From positions 1-64,000 of the forward strand of contig JAQVWY010000005.1 of assembly GCA_028709465.1 (NCBI GenBank): a stretch of DNA of 64,000 nt, given 5' to 3'. The notes under the pieces are model-generated. The model made no database searches, was not told the origin of the DNA, and saw only the letters and a program-made list of their open reading frames with translations. The DNA comes from Tissierellia bacterium (GTDB lineage Bacteria; Bacillota; Clostridia; Tissierellales; Sedimentibacteraceae). The position numbers and the translations under genes were made by a program. Shown here in pieces: positions 1 through 9,643 of the stretch. Positions within the stretch are counted from its first letter, which is position 1. The number at the start of each line of letters is the position of its first letter.

Positions 1-306
1 TTCTATAGCTCCCACAACTCTTTTATTATCTATAATAGGGTAAGTAGACCCGATTTGATTAACTACTTTACCATTTCTTGTCTCAAGTCCTTGTCTTAAA
101 TTTACTATAGATTTTCCAGTATTCAACGCATGAATCATGCTACTGTTACCACTATCTAAGTTACCATATAAACTTGTAATCTTTCTTTTTTCTGCTATAT
201 CATCCAACTCTAAATCATACACAGAAAGGTTATTGCTTGTAAAATAAACTACAGATCCTGTATTATCAATAATAACTACATTTTTAAAGTTATCTTCTCC
301 AAACAT
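1..306 (-). CDS. Sigma-54 transcriptional activator, N-terminal PAS part (cut by window edge)
   Basis: This reading frame is not in the ORF track. It runs from an ATG at 306 to the window edge, 102 codons without a stop. A GGAG ribosome site lies 8 bases before the ATG. The residues resemble the PAS-like sensor domain at the front of RocR-type sigma-54 activators: an opening VVIIDNTGSVVYF, then a middle with IHALNTGKSI, then TYPIIDNKRVVGAIE. The AAA+ and DNA-binding parts would lie outside the window. Family is by pattern recognition; the ligand and targets cannot be told. It could instead be another PAS-containing sensor. Confidence 0.6.
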   Translation of the reverse strand, partial: MFGEDNFKNVVIIDNTGSVVYFTSNNLSVYDLELDDIAEKRKITSLYGNLDSGNSSMIHALNTGKSIVNLRQGLETRNGKVVNQIGSTYPIIDNKRVVGAIE

Positions 307-969
307 TTTATCTTCTCCAGTACAATGTTATTAACTAACAAAATATTACAAGAACAAAAATTAATAAATACAGATAATTTGCATAAACAATTAAAATCCA
401 TATTTTTTCAATTTTTAAAATGCACTTTATAAAAGTCGTTATATATATTAATTAAATTATAATATTATTTTTACACTTTGTCAAACTTAAATATAAATTC
501 TCTTTCCAAAATTACTTTCAGGGAAAATAAAGACAAAAAATAGTTTTTTATGTAACATAAAGCATCCCAAACAAAATTCTATATGAAAGAGAATACTAAC
601 ATGTGAATGTCTATTCATTGTGCTTAATTTTAATATTATATCTTTTATTTTTTCAGAAGTAAATTGACACTATCTATAAATTCAAATTTTCAGCTCTGGA
701 CAGTAAATAAATCTTTGGGACACATCTTTAGGCGTCAATCTATATAGGTCTAGGGATAAAGGAGTGTCCCCGAATGATAATAATTTAGACAAATTTATTT
801 TAAATTAGACAAAACTTTAAATATTAATTTATATAAAAGTAATTCATTGTTGTACTATTGATTTTATATACGCATATACATTTATAAAAGAATGCAAAGC
901 CGACCAAACCTTCATCTATTTGATCTAGGGTAATGTTAAAAATAAAGCATTTATAAAGGAGGAAATAAC
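307..969. other. Intergenic region between divergent genes
   Basis: This AT-rich stretch of about 660 bases has no convincing gene. It must hold the promoters of the leftward regulator and of sipL. It contains one copy of the ~56-bp GGGGACA palindromic element (717-771) and two short copies of TTAGACAAA around 783-815. No sigma-54 promoter for either neighbour could be found by eye. Confidence 0.6.
717..771. repeat. GGGGACA palindromic element, copy 1
   Basis: It begins GGGACACATCTTTA and ends AAAGGAGTGTCCCC, so its ends are imperfect inverted repeats. Four related copies lie at 12541, 22015, 23157 and 42345. This copy is the most diverged. Confidence 0.7.
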
Positions 970-2514
970 TTGTTTAAATTATTAAATGATACTTTTATTA
1001 TTAGCGAAATTATAGGTTTTAATTCTACAGAAGCAATATTAGAAAGTGAGACCTCTATTTCTAATGACATGCCAAATATAGAAAAAATTATTTCTACAGA
1101 AGGAAAAATTAAAATAAATAGGGTTGACATTTCAGCTAATAAAGCAACTGTCAGTGGTGACTTAATTTATAATATTATATACCGCTCTAATGATGAAGAC
1201 ACATCTGTTTTTTCAATGTCTGGCAAAATTCCATTTACAGAAGAAATACAGGTTGATGGTGCAAAGGAAAACATGGAATCCCAAGTCACTTCATATTTAG
1301 ATTACATAGAATCAGAACTGTTGTCTGAAAGAGAATTTAAGATTAACGCAGTTGCAGACATAGGTGTAGATGTTGTTAATAAGCATCCTGTTGATTTTAT
1401 AAGCACCCTTGAATCAAATGGAAGCCTTCAAGCTAAAACAAAAAACATTAAATATACTGACATATTATTTGAAAGCACCGAAGAATTAAGCATAAATGAT
1501 GCTGTTGAAATTAGCAAATCTGCTAATGAAATAGCTAATATATTAAAAAAAGATGCGGATGTTTATATAACAAATATTGATGTGATGAATGATAGAATGT
1601 TAGTAGAAGGTATTTGCAAAGTAGGATTTTTATATTCAGAAAACAACAATATAGCTTCAACAGGTTATATAACAGAAGAATTTCCTTTTACTCATTATAT
1701 TGAGTTGAAAGATTCAAGAGAAGATAACATTAGAGAAGTAGACGTTGTATTAAATGATTTAACATGCAATATTGAAGGCAACTATGATAATGAACAAAAA
1801 ATAATATCATTTAAAACTTCATTTAATATTAATGCAAAACTTTACGGCACAGTTGAAAAAAATATCATTACGGATTGTTATTCAACTGAATCACTTCTTG
1901 ATATTGATTCAACAAAGCTAAACTTGGTTTCAACTAAAAAAGTTAAAGATGACATAATTAAGTACGAAAATGTATTTGATATTGGCTCTGGTTCAATAAA
2001 AGAAATATATTCAATGGATGTAAGCCCTAAAATATCTGATAAAAACATTGTTGACAATGATTATATTATTGAAGGATTCTTAGATGTAAACTTGCTGTAT
2101 TTAAATGGTGATGTTAATAAAATAGACAGAGCATTTTCATCTATGCCATTTACTGCAACGGTAGTTTTAAATGATGAAGATAAAAACTGTGATATAACTT
2201 CCGATATAAAAATTTCCAAGTGCAATGCATATAGGAAAAATAATAATTCCGTTAACGCAAGCTGCGAAATCAAAGTTACAGTAAGAATGAAGGAATCAGA
2301 TGAAGTATCTGTAATTAATACCATAACAGAAGCTGGACCAATTGACTACAACAAAATGCCAAGTTTAATTTTCAGAGTTGTACAACAAGGAGAAACAATT
2401 TGGGATATAGCAAAAAATTATAACGTATCAATAAACTACCTGAAAGAATTAAACGAACTATCCACCGATAATCTAGTACCAGGAAGCAAAATTATAATAG
2501 CAAGAAGAGTGTAA
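970..2514 (+). CDS. sipL: SipL-like spore coat morphogenetic protein (DUF3794 + LysM)
   Basis: The 514-residue protein has repeated DUF3794 (SPOCS) beta-rich modules over roughly residues 1-450 and a LysM domain at the C-terminus (YNVSINYLKELNELSTDNL, after RVVQQGETIWDIAKN). This matches clostridial SipL in order and length. SipL binds the coat ATPase SpoIVA and is needed to encase the forespore in coat. The start is a TTG directly after AAAGGAGGAAATAAC. There is no signal peptide, as expected for a mother-cell cytoplasmic coat protein. A rho-independent terminator follows. Expression in the mother cell under a sporulation sigma factor is inferred from the family. Confidence 0.85.
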   Translation: MFKLLNDTFIISEIIGFNSTEAILESETSISNDMPNIEKIISTEGKIKINRVDISANKATVSGDLIYNIIYRSNDEDTSVFSMSGKIPFTEEIQVDGAKENMESQVTSYLDYIESELLSEREFKINAVADIGVDVVNKHPVDFISTLESNGSLQAKTKNIKYTDILFESTEELSINDAVEISKSANEIANILKKDADVYITNIDVMNDRMLVEGICKVGFLYSENNNIASTGYITEEFPFTHYIELKDSREDNIREVDVVLNDLTCNIEGNYDNEQKIISFKTSFNINAKLYGTVEKNIITDCYSTESLLDIDSTKLNLVSTKKVKDDIIKYENVFDIGSGSIKEIYSMDVSPKISDKNIVDNDYIIEGFLDVNLLYLNGDVNKIDRAFSSMPFTATVVLNDEDKNCDITSDIKISKCNAYRKNNNSVNASCEIKVTVRMKESDEVSVINTITEAGPIDYNKMPSLIFRVVQQGETIWDIAKNYNVSINYLKELNELSTDNLVPGSKIIIARRV

Positions 2515-2551
2515 TTTAATGCAGAATTGAAAATGCAGAATGCAGAATTAA

Positions 2552-2602
2552 AAAGGATTTTAAGATCGACTTATCAATCGACTTAAAATCCTTTGCTTTT
2601 TT
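2552..2602 (+). terminator. Rho-independent terminator after sipL
   Basis: AAAGGATTTTAAG(A)TCGA pairs with TCGACTTAAAATCCTTT around an 8-base loop and is followed by a T-rich run. The other strand also has a T-run, so it may stop the converging dnaB transcript too. Confidence 0.75.
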
Positions 2603-2610
2603 ATCAATTT

Positions 2611-2647
2611 GTCATCCTTAACGACAGTAAAGGATCTCTAAATGACA
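2611..2647. repeat. TGTCATCCTGA-type dispersed palindrome
   Basis: It begins GTCATCCTTAACGACAGTAA and ends AAATGACA. Copies and fragments occur at 9006, 11183, 25664, 29901, 36091, 46222 and 61334. It is flanked by short TGCAGAAT / ATTCTGCAT runs (2519-2550 and 2650-2675). Confidence 0.6.
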
Positions 2648-2679
2648 ATTCCTGCATTCTGCATTAAATAAGTTCTGCA

Positions 2680-4011
2680 TTATTTTTGAATGTTTCCAAA
2701 CTTTGTATACTGCCCTATCCACGCCAAGTCTACTGTTCCAACTGGACCATTTCTTTGTTTTGTAATTATTACTTCTGTAATCCCTTTTTTAGTTGATTCT
2801 TCTTTAAAATAATACTCATCATTATACAGCATCATTACCACATCTGCATCCTGCTCTATGGCTCCAGATTCTCTTAAATCTGACATTATAGGTCTGTGAT
2901 CTGCTCTCATTTCTGGAGCACGTGACAACTGTGATAGTGCTATAACTGGACAATCCAATTCCCTGGCCATAGCCTTTAAACCTCTGGAAATTTCAGAAAT
3001 TTCCTGCTGTCTGCTATCATTTTTCCCACTGCCCGACATTAACTGCAAATAATCTATAATAATTAAATCTAATCCTTTTTCCATTTTGAGCCTTCTGCAT
3101 TTTGACATCATTTCAAACAATGTTATTGATGCTGTATCATCTATATATACCTTATAGTTAGAAATGGTACTCATTACAGTAAGAAGTCTGTTCCAATCAT
3201 CATCATCAAGATTGCCTGTCCTTAATTTACCGCTTTCAACCATTGATTCCATGCTTATAATTCTTTGAACATATTGCTCTTTAGACATTTCCAAACTAAA
3301 TAACGCGCAAGAAACTCCAGTTTTTACAGCATTAATAGCTATATTTAAAGCAAGAGCAGTTTTCCCCATAGAGGGTCTAGCAGCTAGCAAAATTAAATCG
3401 GACTTTTGTAAACCAGATGTCATTCTGTCAAGATCATCATAACCTGTGGTTATACCTGTAAGACTGCTTTTATTCATTGCTCTTTCTTCAAGCTGGTTAA
3501 ATACTTCTAATAGTACATCTTGTATATCTGTAAAAGCGTTAATATTCCTATTTTGAGAAATTGAAAAGATTCTTGTTTCAGCAAGCTCAATTATTCTTTG
3601 CACTTCTTCATTTTCTTTATAACCTTTTTCAATTATCTCATTAGAAACATTTATTAACTTTCTTAATGTAGATTTTTCTTTTATTATATTGCAATAAGCT
3701 TCTACATTTTTAGAAGTAATAATATTTTCAGTTAAGTTTGCAAGGTATTCAAATCCACCTACATAATCTATCTTTTCCCTTTTCTTCAACTCTTCAGTAA
3801 CTGTAAGAACATCAACAGGAATATTTTGCAGATGAACATTCTTTATACTTTCAAAAATTTCCCTATTAGCCTCAAAATAAAAATCATTAGTATCTAAAAG
3901 ATTAAGAATTTTTTCAACTGCTGAACTGTCTATTAATGCTGAAGCTAATACAGTTTGTTCAGCTTCAGTATTATGAGGAGGAACCTTCCCAAAATTAATT
4001 AAATCAGACAT
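2680..4011 (-). CDS. dnaB: Replicative DNA helicase DnaB
   Basis: The 443-residue protein is the hexameric helicase that unwinds DNA at the replication fork. It has the DnaB N-terminal helical domain (about 10-110), a linker, and a RecA-like C-terminal domain with Walker A ARPSMGKTALAL (near 207) and the DnaB signature LIIIDYLQLM. It is the last gene of the yybS-gdpP-rplI-dnaB group, starting 10 bases after rplI. The ATG has an AAGGGG site 6 bases upstream. Length and motifs are normal. It is named dnaC in Bacillus. Confidence 0.97.
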   Translation of the reverse strand: MSDLINFGKVPPHNTEAEQTVLASALIDSSAVEKILNLLDTNDFYFEANREIFESIKNVHLQNIPVDVLTVTEELKKREKIDYVGGFEYLANLTENIITSKNVEAYCNIIKEKSTLRKLINVSNEIIEKGYKENEEVQRIIELAETRIFSISQNRNINAFTDIQDVLLEVFNQLEERAMNKSSLTGITTGYDDLDRMTSGLQKSDLILLAARPSMGKTALALNIAINAVKTGVSCALFSLEMSKEQYVQRIISMESMVESGKLRTGNLDDDDWNRLLTVMSTISNYKVYIDDTASITLFEMMSKCRRLKMEKGLDLIIIDYLQLMSGSGKNDSRQQEISEISRGLKAMARELDCPVIALSQLSRAPEMRADHRPIMSDLRESGAIEQDADVVMMLYNDEYYFKEESTKKGITEVIITKQRNGPVGTVDLAWIGQYTKFGNIQK

Positions 4012-4021
4012 TTTTATCCCC

Positions 4022-4468
4022 TTACTTTTCTGTAACTATTACATTCAACTTAGCTACTACTTTAGGGTGAAGTCTAACCTTAACTGAATATTCTCCTACA
4101 GATTTTATAGCTTCTTCAAGTTCAATTTTTCTTTTATCAATGCTGACTCCTTTTTCTGCTTCAAGATTATCAGCAATTTCTTTATTAGTAATAGAACCAA
4201 ATAGTTTTCCGTTTTCTCCAGCTTTTGATTTTATTACAATAGTGATTTTTGTCAATTCTTCTTCAAGTTTTTTAGCTTCTTCATATATTTCTTTTTCTTT
4301 TTCATCTTGTATCTTTTTAGCATTTTCTAAGTTCTTTAAATTAGATGGTGTAGCTTCTATAGCTAAATTTTTAGGAAAAAGGAAATTCCTTGCATATCCA
4401 TCTTTTGCATTAATAATATCTCCTTTTTTCCCTACATTCTTAACATCTTCTAGTAATATTACCTTCAT
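4022..4468 (-). CDS. rplI: 50S ribosomal protein L9
   Basis: This is the 148-residue large-subunit protein L9. The N-terminal rRNA-binding fold shows [16 protein letters not shown] and [13 protein letters not shown] long charged connecting helix follows, then the C-terminal domain ending in an [12 protein letters not shown]-type motif. I start it at the second ATG of the listed ORF because MKVILLEDV is the conserved beginning and AAAAAGGAG lies 10 bases upstream. Its start overlaps the end of gdpP by 29 bases, suggesting translational coupling. Confidence 0.96.
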   Translation of the reverse strand: MKVILLEDVKNVGKKGDIINAKDGYARNFLFPKNLAIEATPSNLKNLENAKKIQDEKEKEIYEEAKKLEEELTKITIVIKSKAGENGKLFGSITNKEIADNLEAEKGVSIDKRKIELEEAIKSVGEYSVKVRLHPKVVAKLNVIVTEK

Positions 4469-6473
4469 TATCATCAGTCTCCTTTTTATATCTTTTTATT
4501 GCTTCATACAATTGTGATTTTGCTACATCTATATCAGTAGTTTTAATTTGAGCACCAGCCATATTTAAATGACCGCCTCCGCCTAAATATTCCATTATTA
4601 TTTGAACATTTACCTGCCCCATTGATCTTCCGCTGATATTAATATAATCCTTGTTCCTAACCAATACAAAGCTTGCTTTAACATCCTTAATTGTCAGTAA
4701 TTCATCTGCACTTTGTGCAGCTATTACATTTGAATTTTCATCTAAATCATCAATATAAGAAATTGCCACATCGCCAAATTTGATTTCAGACTTTTCAATT
4801 ATTTCTGTCTTCTTTTTCATAGAATCAAGGCTTTCATTAAACAACTCCTTTACATCCACATTATCTGCACCATTTCTCCTTAAAAAGGATGCCGCCTCAA
4901 AAGTTCTAACTCCAGTTTTAAATGTAAATGAATTAGTATCAACCACAATACCTGCCATTAAGGCATCTGCCTCAAATTTACTTAATTTTATATGATCCTC
5001 CATATATTGAATAATTTCTGCCACTAATTCGCATGTTGAAGAAGCATATGGTTCAATATAATCTAGCAATGTATTTTCTATATATTCTTCACTTCTCCTA
5101 TGATGATCTATCAATATTATTTTTTCAATTTTATTTAATAATTCTGGGGCCTCGGTATAACTGCCTCTATGTGTATCAAGGACAACACAAATAGTATTTT
5201 GATCAACTAAACTAATAGCTGTATCTGTATCAATAATCGCTTCTAAATATTTAGGATCCTCCCTGCTCATTCTATCGTACATATTTTTCAATGCATAATT
5301 TATAGTATTTAAAACTATATAAGCTTTCTTTCCCCTACTTTTTGCTATGCTGAACAAACCAATAGAAGCTCCTAAACTGTCCATATCACCTATTCGATGT
5401 CCCATAATTATCACATTGGTACTTTGGTCTATAATTTGACGTAAAGCATAAGATATTATTCTCGCTCTTACTTTAGTACGCTTTTCAACAGCTTTAGTTC
5501 TTCCCCCATAAAATTTAACAGAATTTATCCTTTTTACAACTGCTTGGTCTCCTCCCCTTCCAAGAGCTACATCTAATGCTCCCTTAGCGTATTCAATAAG
5601 TTGGTTGTAGTTTTTAGCATAAGCTCCAACGCCAATACTTAAAGTAAAATAAAAGTCTCCATTGCCCTTTATGCTCTTAACATCCTCTAACATGGAAAAC
5701 CTTTTAGATTCAAAGGATTCTAAATATTTATTTTCTATCATAAAAAGAAATCTATAAGTATCATATCTGATTACAAAGCCTTCAACTTCTGATGCATACT
5801 TATTCAGAATTTTCTCTACTTCTGCAGTCATGGCAGATTTTTCGCCCTTATCAAGCTTTTCAGATATTTCATCGTAATTATCAATTTGAACTAACATTGC
5901 TATAGGTCGTTCATCATTGTACTTTACTTTTATATTAGAATAGAGTGTATTATCAACCCAATACATTATAAAGGATTTACCTTCACTAAATTTCCTATCA
6001 TCAACTACAGTGTACATAATGTTAAATATTTTATTGTCTTCTGCAATCTCAACATTATTTACGACTCCATCTTTATTTATATCAAATTGGTTAAGAGGAA
6101 ATTCAGAAGTATATTCTGTTATGTTTTTTATTTCTATTTTATCAACATCTAATAATTCCTTAAACTTTAGATTATACCAAAATATTTCACCTTTTTGACC
6201 TATAATACTTATTGGCATAGGGCAGTTATAAAGAGAGTTAACGGAAACATTGTCTATGTTATTTACACATTCAATTATATTATTTTTTAAATTTTTATTC
6301 CAAATTAATCGCTTTTGTAATGTAGTTAAAGAGATAATTAAAGAAATTAAAAAAGAAAATACAGCATACCAATACATCCCTTTTACTACAAAAATAAGGG
6401 TTAATAAAGTAATCAATAAGAAATATATAAGACTGTCATTTTTGAGAAATCTCGGAATTTTTTTATTATTCAA
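4440..6473 (-). CDS. gdpP: Cyclic-di-AMP phosphodiesterase GdpP (YybT)
   Basis: The 677-residue membrane protein degrades c-di-AMP, a signal controlling potassium uptake, osmotic balance and wall stress. Two N-terminal membrane helices (about 12-50) are followed by a PAS-like domain, a degenerate GGDEF domain (about 185-320), and a DHH/DHHA1 phosphodiesterase with [27 protein letters not shown] and [12 protein letters not shown]. The catalytic Asp/His residues appear intact. The start is a TTG after TAGGAGG. Gene order yybS-gdpP-rplI-dnaB is conserved in Firmicutes. Confidence 0.95.
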   Translation of the reverse strand: MNNKKIPRFLKNDSLIYFLLITLLTLIFVVKGMYWYAVFSFLISLIISLTTLQKRLIWNKNLKNNIIECVNNIDNVSVNSLYNCPMPISIIGQKGEIFWYNLKFKELLDVDKIEIKNITEYTSEFPLNQFDINKDGVVNNVEIAEDNKIFNIMYTVVDDRKFSEGKSFIMYWVDNTLYSNIKVKYNDERPIAMLVQIDNYDEISEKLDKGEKSAMTAEVEKILNKYASEVEGFVIRYDTYRFLFMIENKYLESFESKRFSMLEDVKSIKGNGDFYFTLSIGVGAYAKNYNQLIEYAKGALDVALGRGGDQAVVKRINSVKFYGGRTKAVEKRTKVRARIISYALRQIIDQSTNVIIMGHRIGDMDSLGASIGLFSIAKSRGKKAYIVLNTINYALKNMYDRMSREDPKYLEAIIDTDTAISLVDQNTICVVLDTHRGSYTEAPELLNKIEKIILIDHHRRSEEYIENTLLDYIEPYASSTCELVAEIIQYMEDHIKLSKFEADALMAGIVVDTNSFTFKTGVRTFEAASFLRRNGADNVDVKELFNESLDSMKKKTEIIEKSEIKFGDVAISYIDDLDENSNVIAAQSADELLTIKDVKASFVLVRNKDYINISGRSMGQVNVQIIMEYLGGGGHLNMAGAQIKTTDIDVAKSQLYEAIKRYKKETDDNEGNITRRC

Positions 6474-6496
6474 ATCAATACCTCCTACATTACTAT

Positions 6497-7462
6497 TTAT
6501 ACAATCTTATGTCTTATTTTTCTAAAGTCAACAATTAAATCAATTGCCCCTAAAAAGGATAACAACTCACCCATTCCTGGTGAAAATATTATTAAAAACA
6601 ATATTAAAACCCTTGCTAATTTCACAACTTTAAATTTAATTAAGAAGAATTTCACAACTGCAAACCCCTGTAACAACATAGCCATAAGTAAAACTCTCAA
6701 AATATTTATCTGAATTAAATTTACATTAAAATTAAAAAATTTAAGCAAGAAAGAAATAAGTAAAAGTCCCGACATTGCAATTATAAACGTGCTTGGAAAA
6801 GAAAAATTACTCAATCCTTCATGTTTCCTTATTTTCACATTAAATCTGTGCCCTAATTTGCTAACAACAAAATAATTTATTGCAGAAACTATAACAGAAG
6901 ACATTATTATAATAGCAGGATATTGTGTTTTAATCATATCAATAAGCGCTTTTCCCATGTTGTCCAAGTAATTATTTATTTCACCAATATCAGCACTATT
7001 AGATTCAACTAATGTCTTATTAAAAATATCTTTATATATGTTAATACTTTCATTTGTCACTTGTACCATATCTTGAATAAAATTAATACCTAATACTAAT
7101 TGGGTTAATAATATCATTATCACAAATGAAATCATAAATGCTGCGGAACCAAGCATAATTGTTTTATTAGCTTCTTTGTCTTTGCATATACCATATGAAA
7201 GTGCAATTGCTAATGGTGTGAATAAAACTAAAAAATAAATTCCAGTCTGAAAGCCTAACAACATTGTAATTATTAATCCTGATGCAAACAATGACATAGT
7301 TGAATATTTAAGCCCTCTTCTCTTTGCCAATATAATAGCTGGAAAGGGATAAATAAATGTTAGTCCATAAAATAAAAACGTTGATAAATAAGCAAGTATA
7401 ACAAGTATACCTGATATCATTGCTGCTTCAGTCATACTCGATGTTTTAATATTTCTATTCAT
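6497..7462 (-). CDS. yybS: YybS family membrane protein (DUF2232)
   Basis: The 321-residue protein is strongly hydrophobic, with about eight membrane segments spread over its length, as in the DUF2232/YybS family. It is the first gene of the group with gdpP, rplI and dnaB, which is its usual place in Firmicutes. GAGGGAATT precedes the ATG. Its biochemical role is unknown; an ECF-transporter-like substrate-binding fold has been suggested for similar proteins, but nothing here shows a substrate. Confidence 0.85.
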   Translation of the reverse strand: MNRNIKTSSMTEAAMISGILVILAYLSTFLFYGLTFIYPFPAIILAKRRGLKYSTMSLFASGLIITMLLGFQTGIYFLVLFTPLAIALSYGICKDKEANKTIMLGSAAFMISFVIMILLTQLVLGINFIQDMVQVTNESINIYKDIFNKTLVESNSADIGEINNYLDNMGKALIDMIKTQYPAIIIMSSVIVSAINYFVVSKLGHRFNVKIRKHEGLSNFSFPSTFIIAMSGLLLISFLLKFFNFNVNLIQINILRVLLMAMLLQGFAVVKFFLIKFKVVKLARVLILFLIIFSPGMGELLSFLGAIDLIVDFRKIRHKIV

Positions 7463-7596
7463 AATTCCCTCAATTCTATTTACCTAATTATTATATTTTA
7501 CTCCATATACTCTATAAAGTCAAAATTAATTTTACTTTACACTTACCTCTTTTTTAACTATACTATTTATAATACAAACTTTGAAAGAGGTGCATT

Positions 7597-8964
7597 ATGA
7601 AAAGAAAAATATGTCTTTTACTTGTTGTTTTTATATTACTTACAACAATAACTACATATGGACAAGTGCTAGATCAAGAAAAATTAAATACAGACTTAGA
7701 ATTTATGAAAAATGTAATAAACTTTGTAATTGGTAAATATAACTATGAAGTAGATCAAGATGATATTATTAATGGACTTTACGATGGTTTTTTTGGTGTA
7801 TTAGATGAATACAGTGTATATTACACAGCAGAAGAGTATAAATCATTGTTAACAGATACTGCTGGTGAATTTGTAGGAATAGGTGTACAAATTACAGATT
7901 TAAATGGACAAATAGTAGTACTAACACCTTTACCCAACTCCCCAGCTATTGAAGCTGGCATTAAAAATGGTGACATTATTAAATACGTTGATAATAAAGA
8001 TATATCAGGTTTGACATCTTCTGAAGCAGCAGCTCTCATTAAGGGCAAGGAAGGAACATATGTAAAAATAGGAATTATTAGAGATAATAAAGAAATTAAT
8101 TTTGATATAATAAGAAGAACGGTTATTACGTCTTCTGTCGAAGGTAAAATTTTAGAAAACGGTATTGGATATCTAAAAATTACAAGTTTTTCTGAAAATA
8201 TACCTTCCTTAGTTATGAAAGAATTATCAATCTTTGATAAAAATAAAGTAGAAAAAATTATAATAGATTTACGCAATAATGGTGGTGGTACACTAAATTC
8301 AGCAGTTGAACTTTTGAATTTATTCGTTACAAAGGGTCCTGTTCTGTACGTTGACTATGCAAATGGTCAAGAGGAAGTTTATTCAAGCGAATTGGAAGAA
8401 CAAAAATATGATCTTGCTCTATTAATAAATGGGGGAAGCGCAAGTGCCACTGAAATATTTGCTGGTGCTGTTAAATATAAAAACGAAGGTATAATAATTG
8501 GGACAAAATCTTTCGGAAAAGGAATAGTTCAATCTTTATATAAATTACCTAATAATTCTGGTGTAAAATTTACAACCGCAGAATATTTTTCAGTCGATAA
8601 AAAGCCTGTACATAAAGTAGGAATTACCCCTGATATAATTATAGAAAACCCAGTAATTGATTTATCTAAATATCCAACATTCAGCAAAGAAAACAAACCT
8701 AGTTTGGGAAATGTAAGCCTTGATGTATTAGGCGCTGAAATGATATTAGAAACCTTATCCTATGATATAAATAAACCTGATGGTATATATGATGAAATTT
8801 CTTTCGCACAAATTAAGAAATTCCAAAAGGATAATAAATTATATCCATATGGAACTATTGACATAGCTACGCAAAATGCACTCTATCAAGCATTAGTTAG
8901 TTATTCTTCAAATAATTTGGCGGATTTGCAGCTGGAAACAGCGATAGAACAATTGATTAAATAG
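7597..8964 (+). CDS. Carboxyl-terminal processing protease (S41), secreted
   Basis: The 455-residue protein starts with a signal peptide (MKRKICLLLVVFILLTTIT). A PDZ domain (about 85-175) is followed by a peptidase S41 domain (about 180-355). The catalytic Ser lies in GGSASATEIFAGA and the Lys in TKSFGKGIVQ, giving the Ser-Lys dyad. A peptidoglycan-binding-like C-terminal domain (about 370-430) contains YDEISFAQIKKFQ. It should act outside the membrane, trimming C-termini of wall or membrane proteins. CtpB-like proteases cleave SpoIVFA in sporulation; that role here is only possible. AAAGAGGTGC precedes the ATG. Confidence 0.92.
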   Translation: MKRKICLLLVVFILLTTITTYGQVLDQEKLNTDLEFMKNVINFVIGKYNYEVDQDDIINGLYDGFFGVLDEYSVYYTAEEYKSLLTDTAGEFVGIGVQITDLNGQIVVLTPLPNSPAIEAGIKNGDIIKYVDNKDISGLTSSEAAALIKGKEGTYVKIGIIRDNKEINFDIIRRTVITSSVEGKILENGIGYLKITSFSENIPSLVMKELSIFDKNKVEKIIIDLRNNGGGTLNSAVELLNLFVTKGPVLYVDYANGQEEVYSSELEEQKYDLALLINGGSASATEIFAGAVKYKNEGIIIGTKSFGKGIVQSLYKLPNNSGVKFTTAEYFSVDKKPVHKVGITPDIIIENPVIDLSKYPTFSKENKPSLGNVSLDVLGAEMILETLSYDINKPDGIYDEISFAQIKKFQKDNKLYPYGTIDIATQNALYQALVSYSSNNLADLQLETAIEQLIK

Positions 8965-9005
8965 AATGCAGTGAATTGAGATAATGCAAGTAATACAGGG
9001 TATTG

Positions 9006-9044
9006 TTGTCATTATGGAGATTCTTCAGGCTATGCCTTCAGAAT
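9006..9044. repeat. Fragment of the TGTCATCCTGA-type repeat
   Basis: It contains GAGATTCTTCAGGCTATGCC and TTCAGAAT, matching the right half of the copy at 36091-36166. Confidence 0.5.
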
Positions 9045-9121
9045 TAATACTTATTTGAGTATTTGTTTTTATTATGGCAAACTGGTAATTTTATAACTGA
9101 ATTTTTTTTACAATTTATCTA

Positions 9122-9150
9122 TTGACAAATTTTTTTTTCAATGTTACAAT
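9122..9150 (+). promoter_or_regulatory. Sigma-A promoter of the leu T-box transcript
   Basis: A perfect -35 TTGACA (9122-9127) is separated by 17 bases from -10 TACAAT (9145-9150), just before the T-box leader. Confidence 0.8.
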
Positions 9151-9169
9151 TCAAAAAATTAATAATAAA

Positions 9170-9438
9170 AGCTATGATGGAGAAAAAACTTTTCTATGTG
9201 ACTAGTTTCAGAGAGTCGGCGGTTGCTGGAAGCCGATACTGTCAAGAAAACACACTCGCTCCTGAGCTTATTTTCTGAAATTAGTAGGAAAATACGTATT
9301 CTACGTTACAAGAAAAGATTTGTTAGAATCTAGTGAGAGGTTTTCTTTTAATATAAAAGAATTCAATATGGGTGGTACCGCGGAAACTTAATCCGTCCCT
9401 GAAATATACATGTATATTTTGGGGGCGGTTTTTTTTGT
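9170..9438 (+). promoter_or_regulatory. T-box riboswitch (leucine, by context)
   Basis: The leader has the Stem I landmarks GAGAGTCGGCGGTTGCTGG and AAGCCGAT, the T-box sequence GGGTGGTACCGCGG (9370-9383), and a terminator (about 9392-9438) in which CCGTCCCTGAAATATACA pairs with TGTATATTTTGGGGGCGG before a run of eight T. Uncharged tRNA binding would favour the antiterminator. A CTC triplet near 9259 could be the leucine specifier, which fits leuA downstream, but I did not fold the specifier loop. Confidence 0.9.
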
Positions 9439-9448
9439 AGCTCTAACC

Positions 9449-9488
9449 CTATTTTTCAGAGTGTTTTTTCTGAAAAATAGTGGTAGGT
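9449..9488 (+). repeat. Hairpin repeat in the leuA leader, copy A
   Basis: CTATTTTTCAGA and TCTGAAAAATAG form a perfect 12-base inverted repeat with loop GTGTTTTT. The stretch 9457-9488 recurs with few changes on the opposite strand at 11320-11351. It lies between the T-box terminator and leuA; the rest of 9489-9630 shows no gene. Confidence 0.65.
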
Positions 9489-9643
9489 CTCATGCAGCGC
9501 AATCCCAATTTGCACGACCAGAGTGAATGAACAAATTGGTGAACGTAGACTGCGAATCTATCTACATTAAAACAAAACTTAATTTGAAGGAACAAAAAAC
9601 TTAAATAAAATTATAAAGTTAAATTAAAAAGGAGGATTTAAAA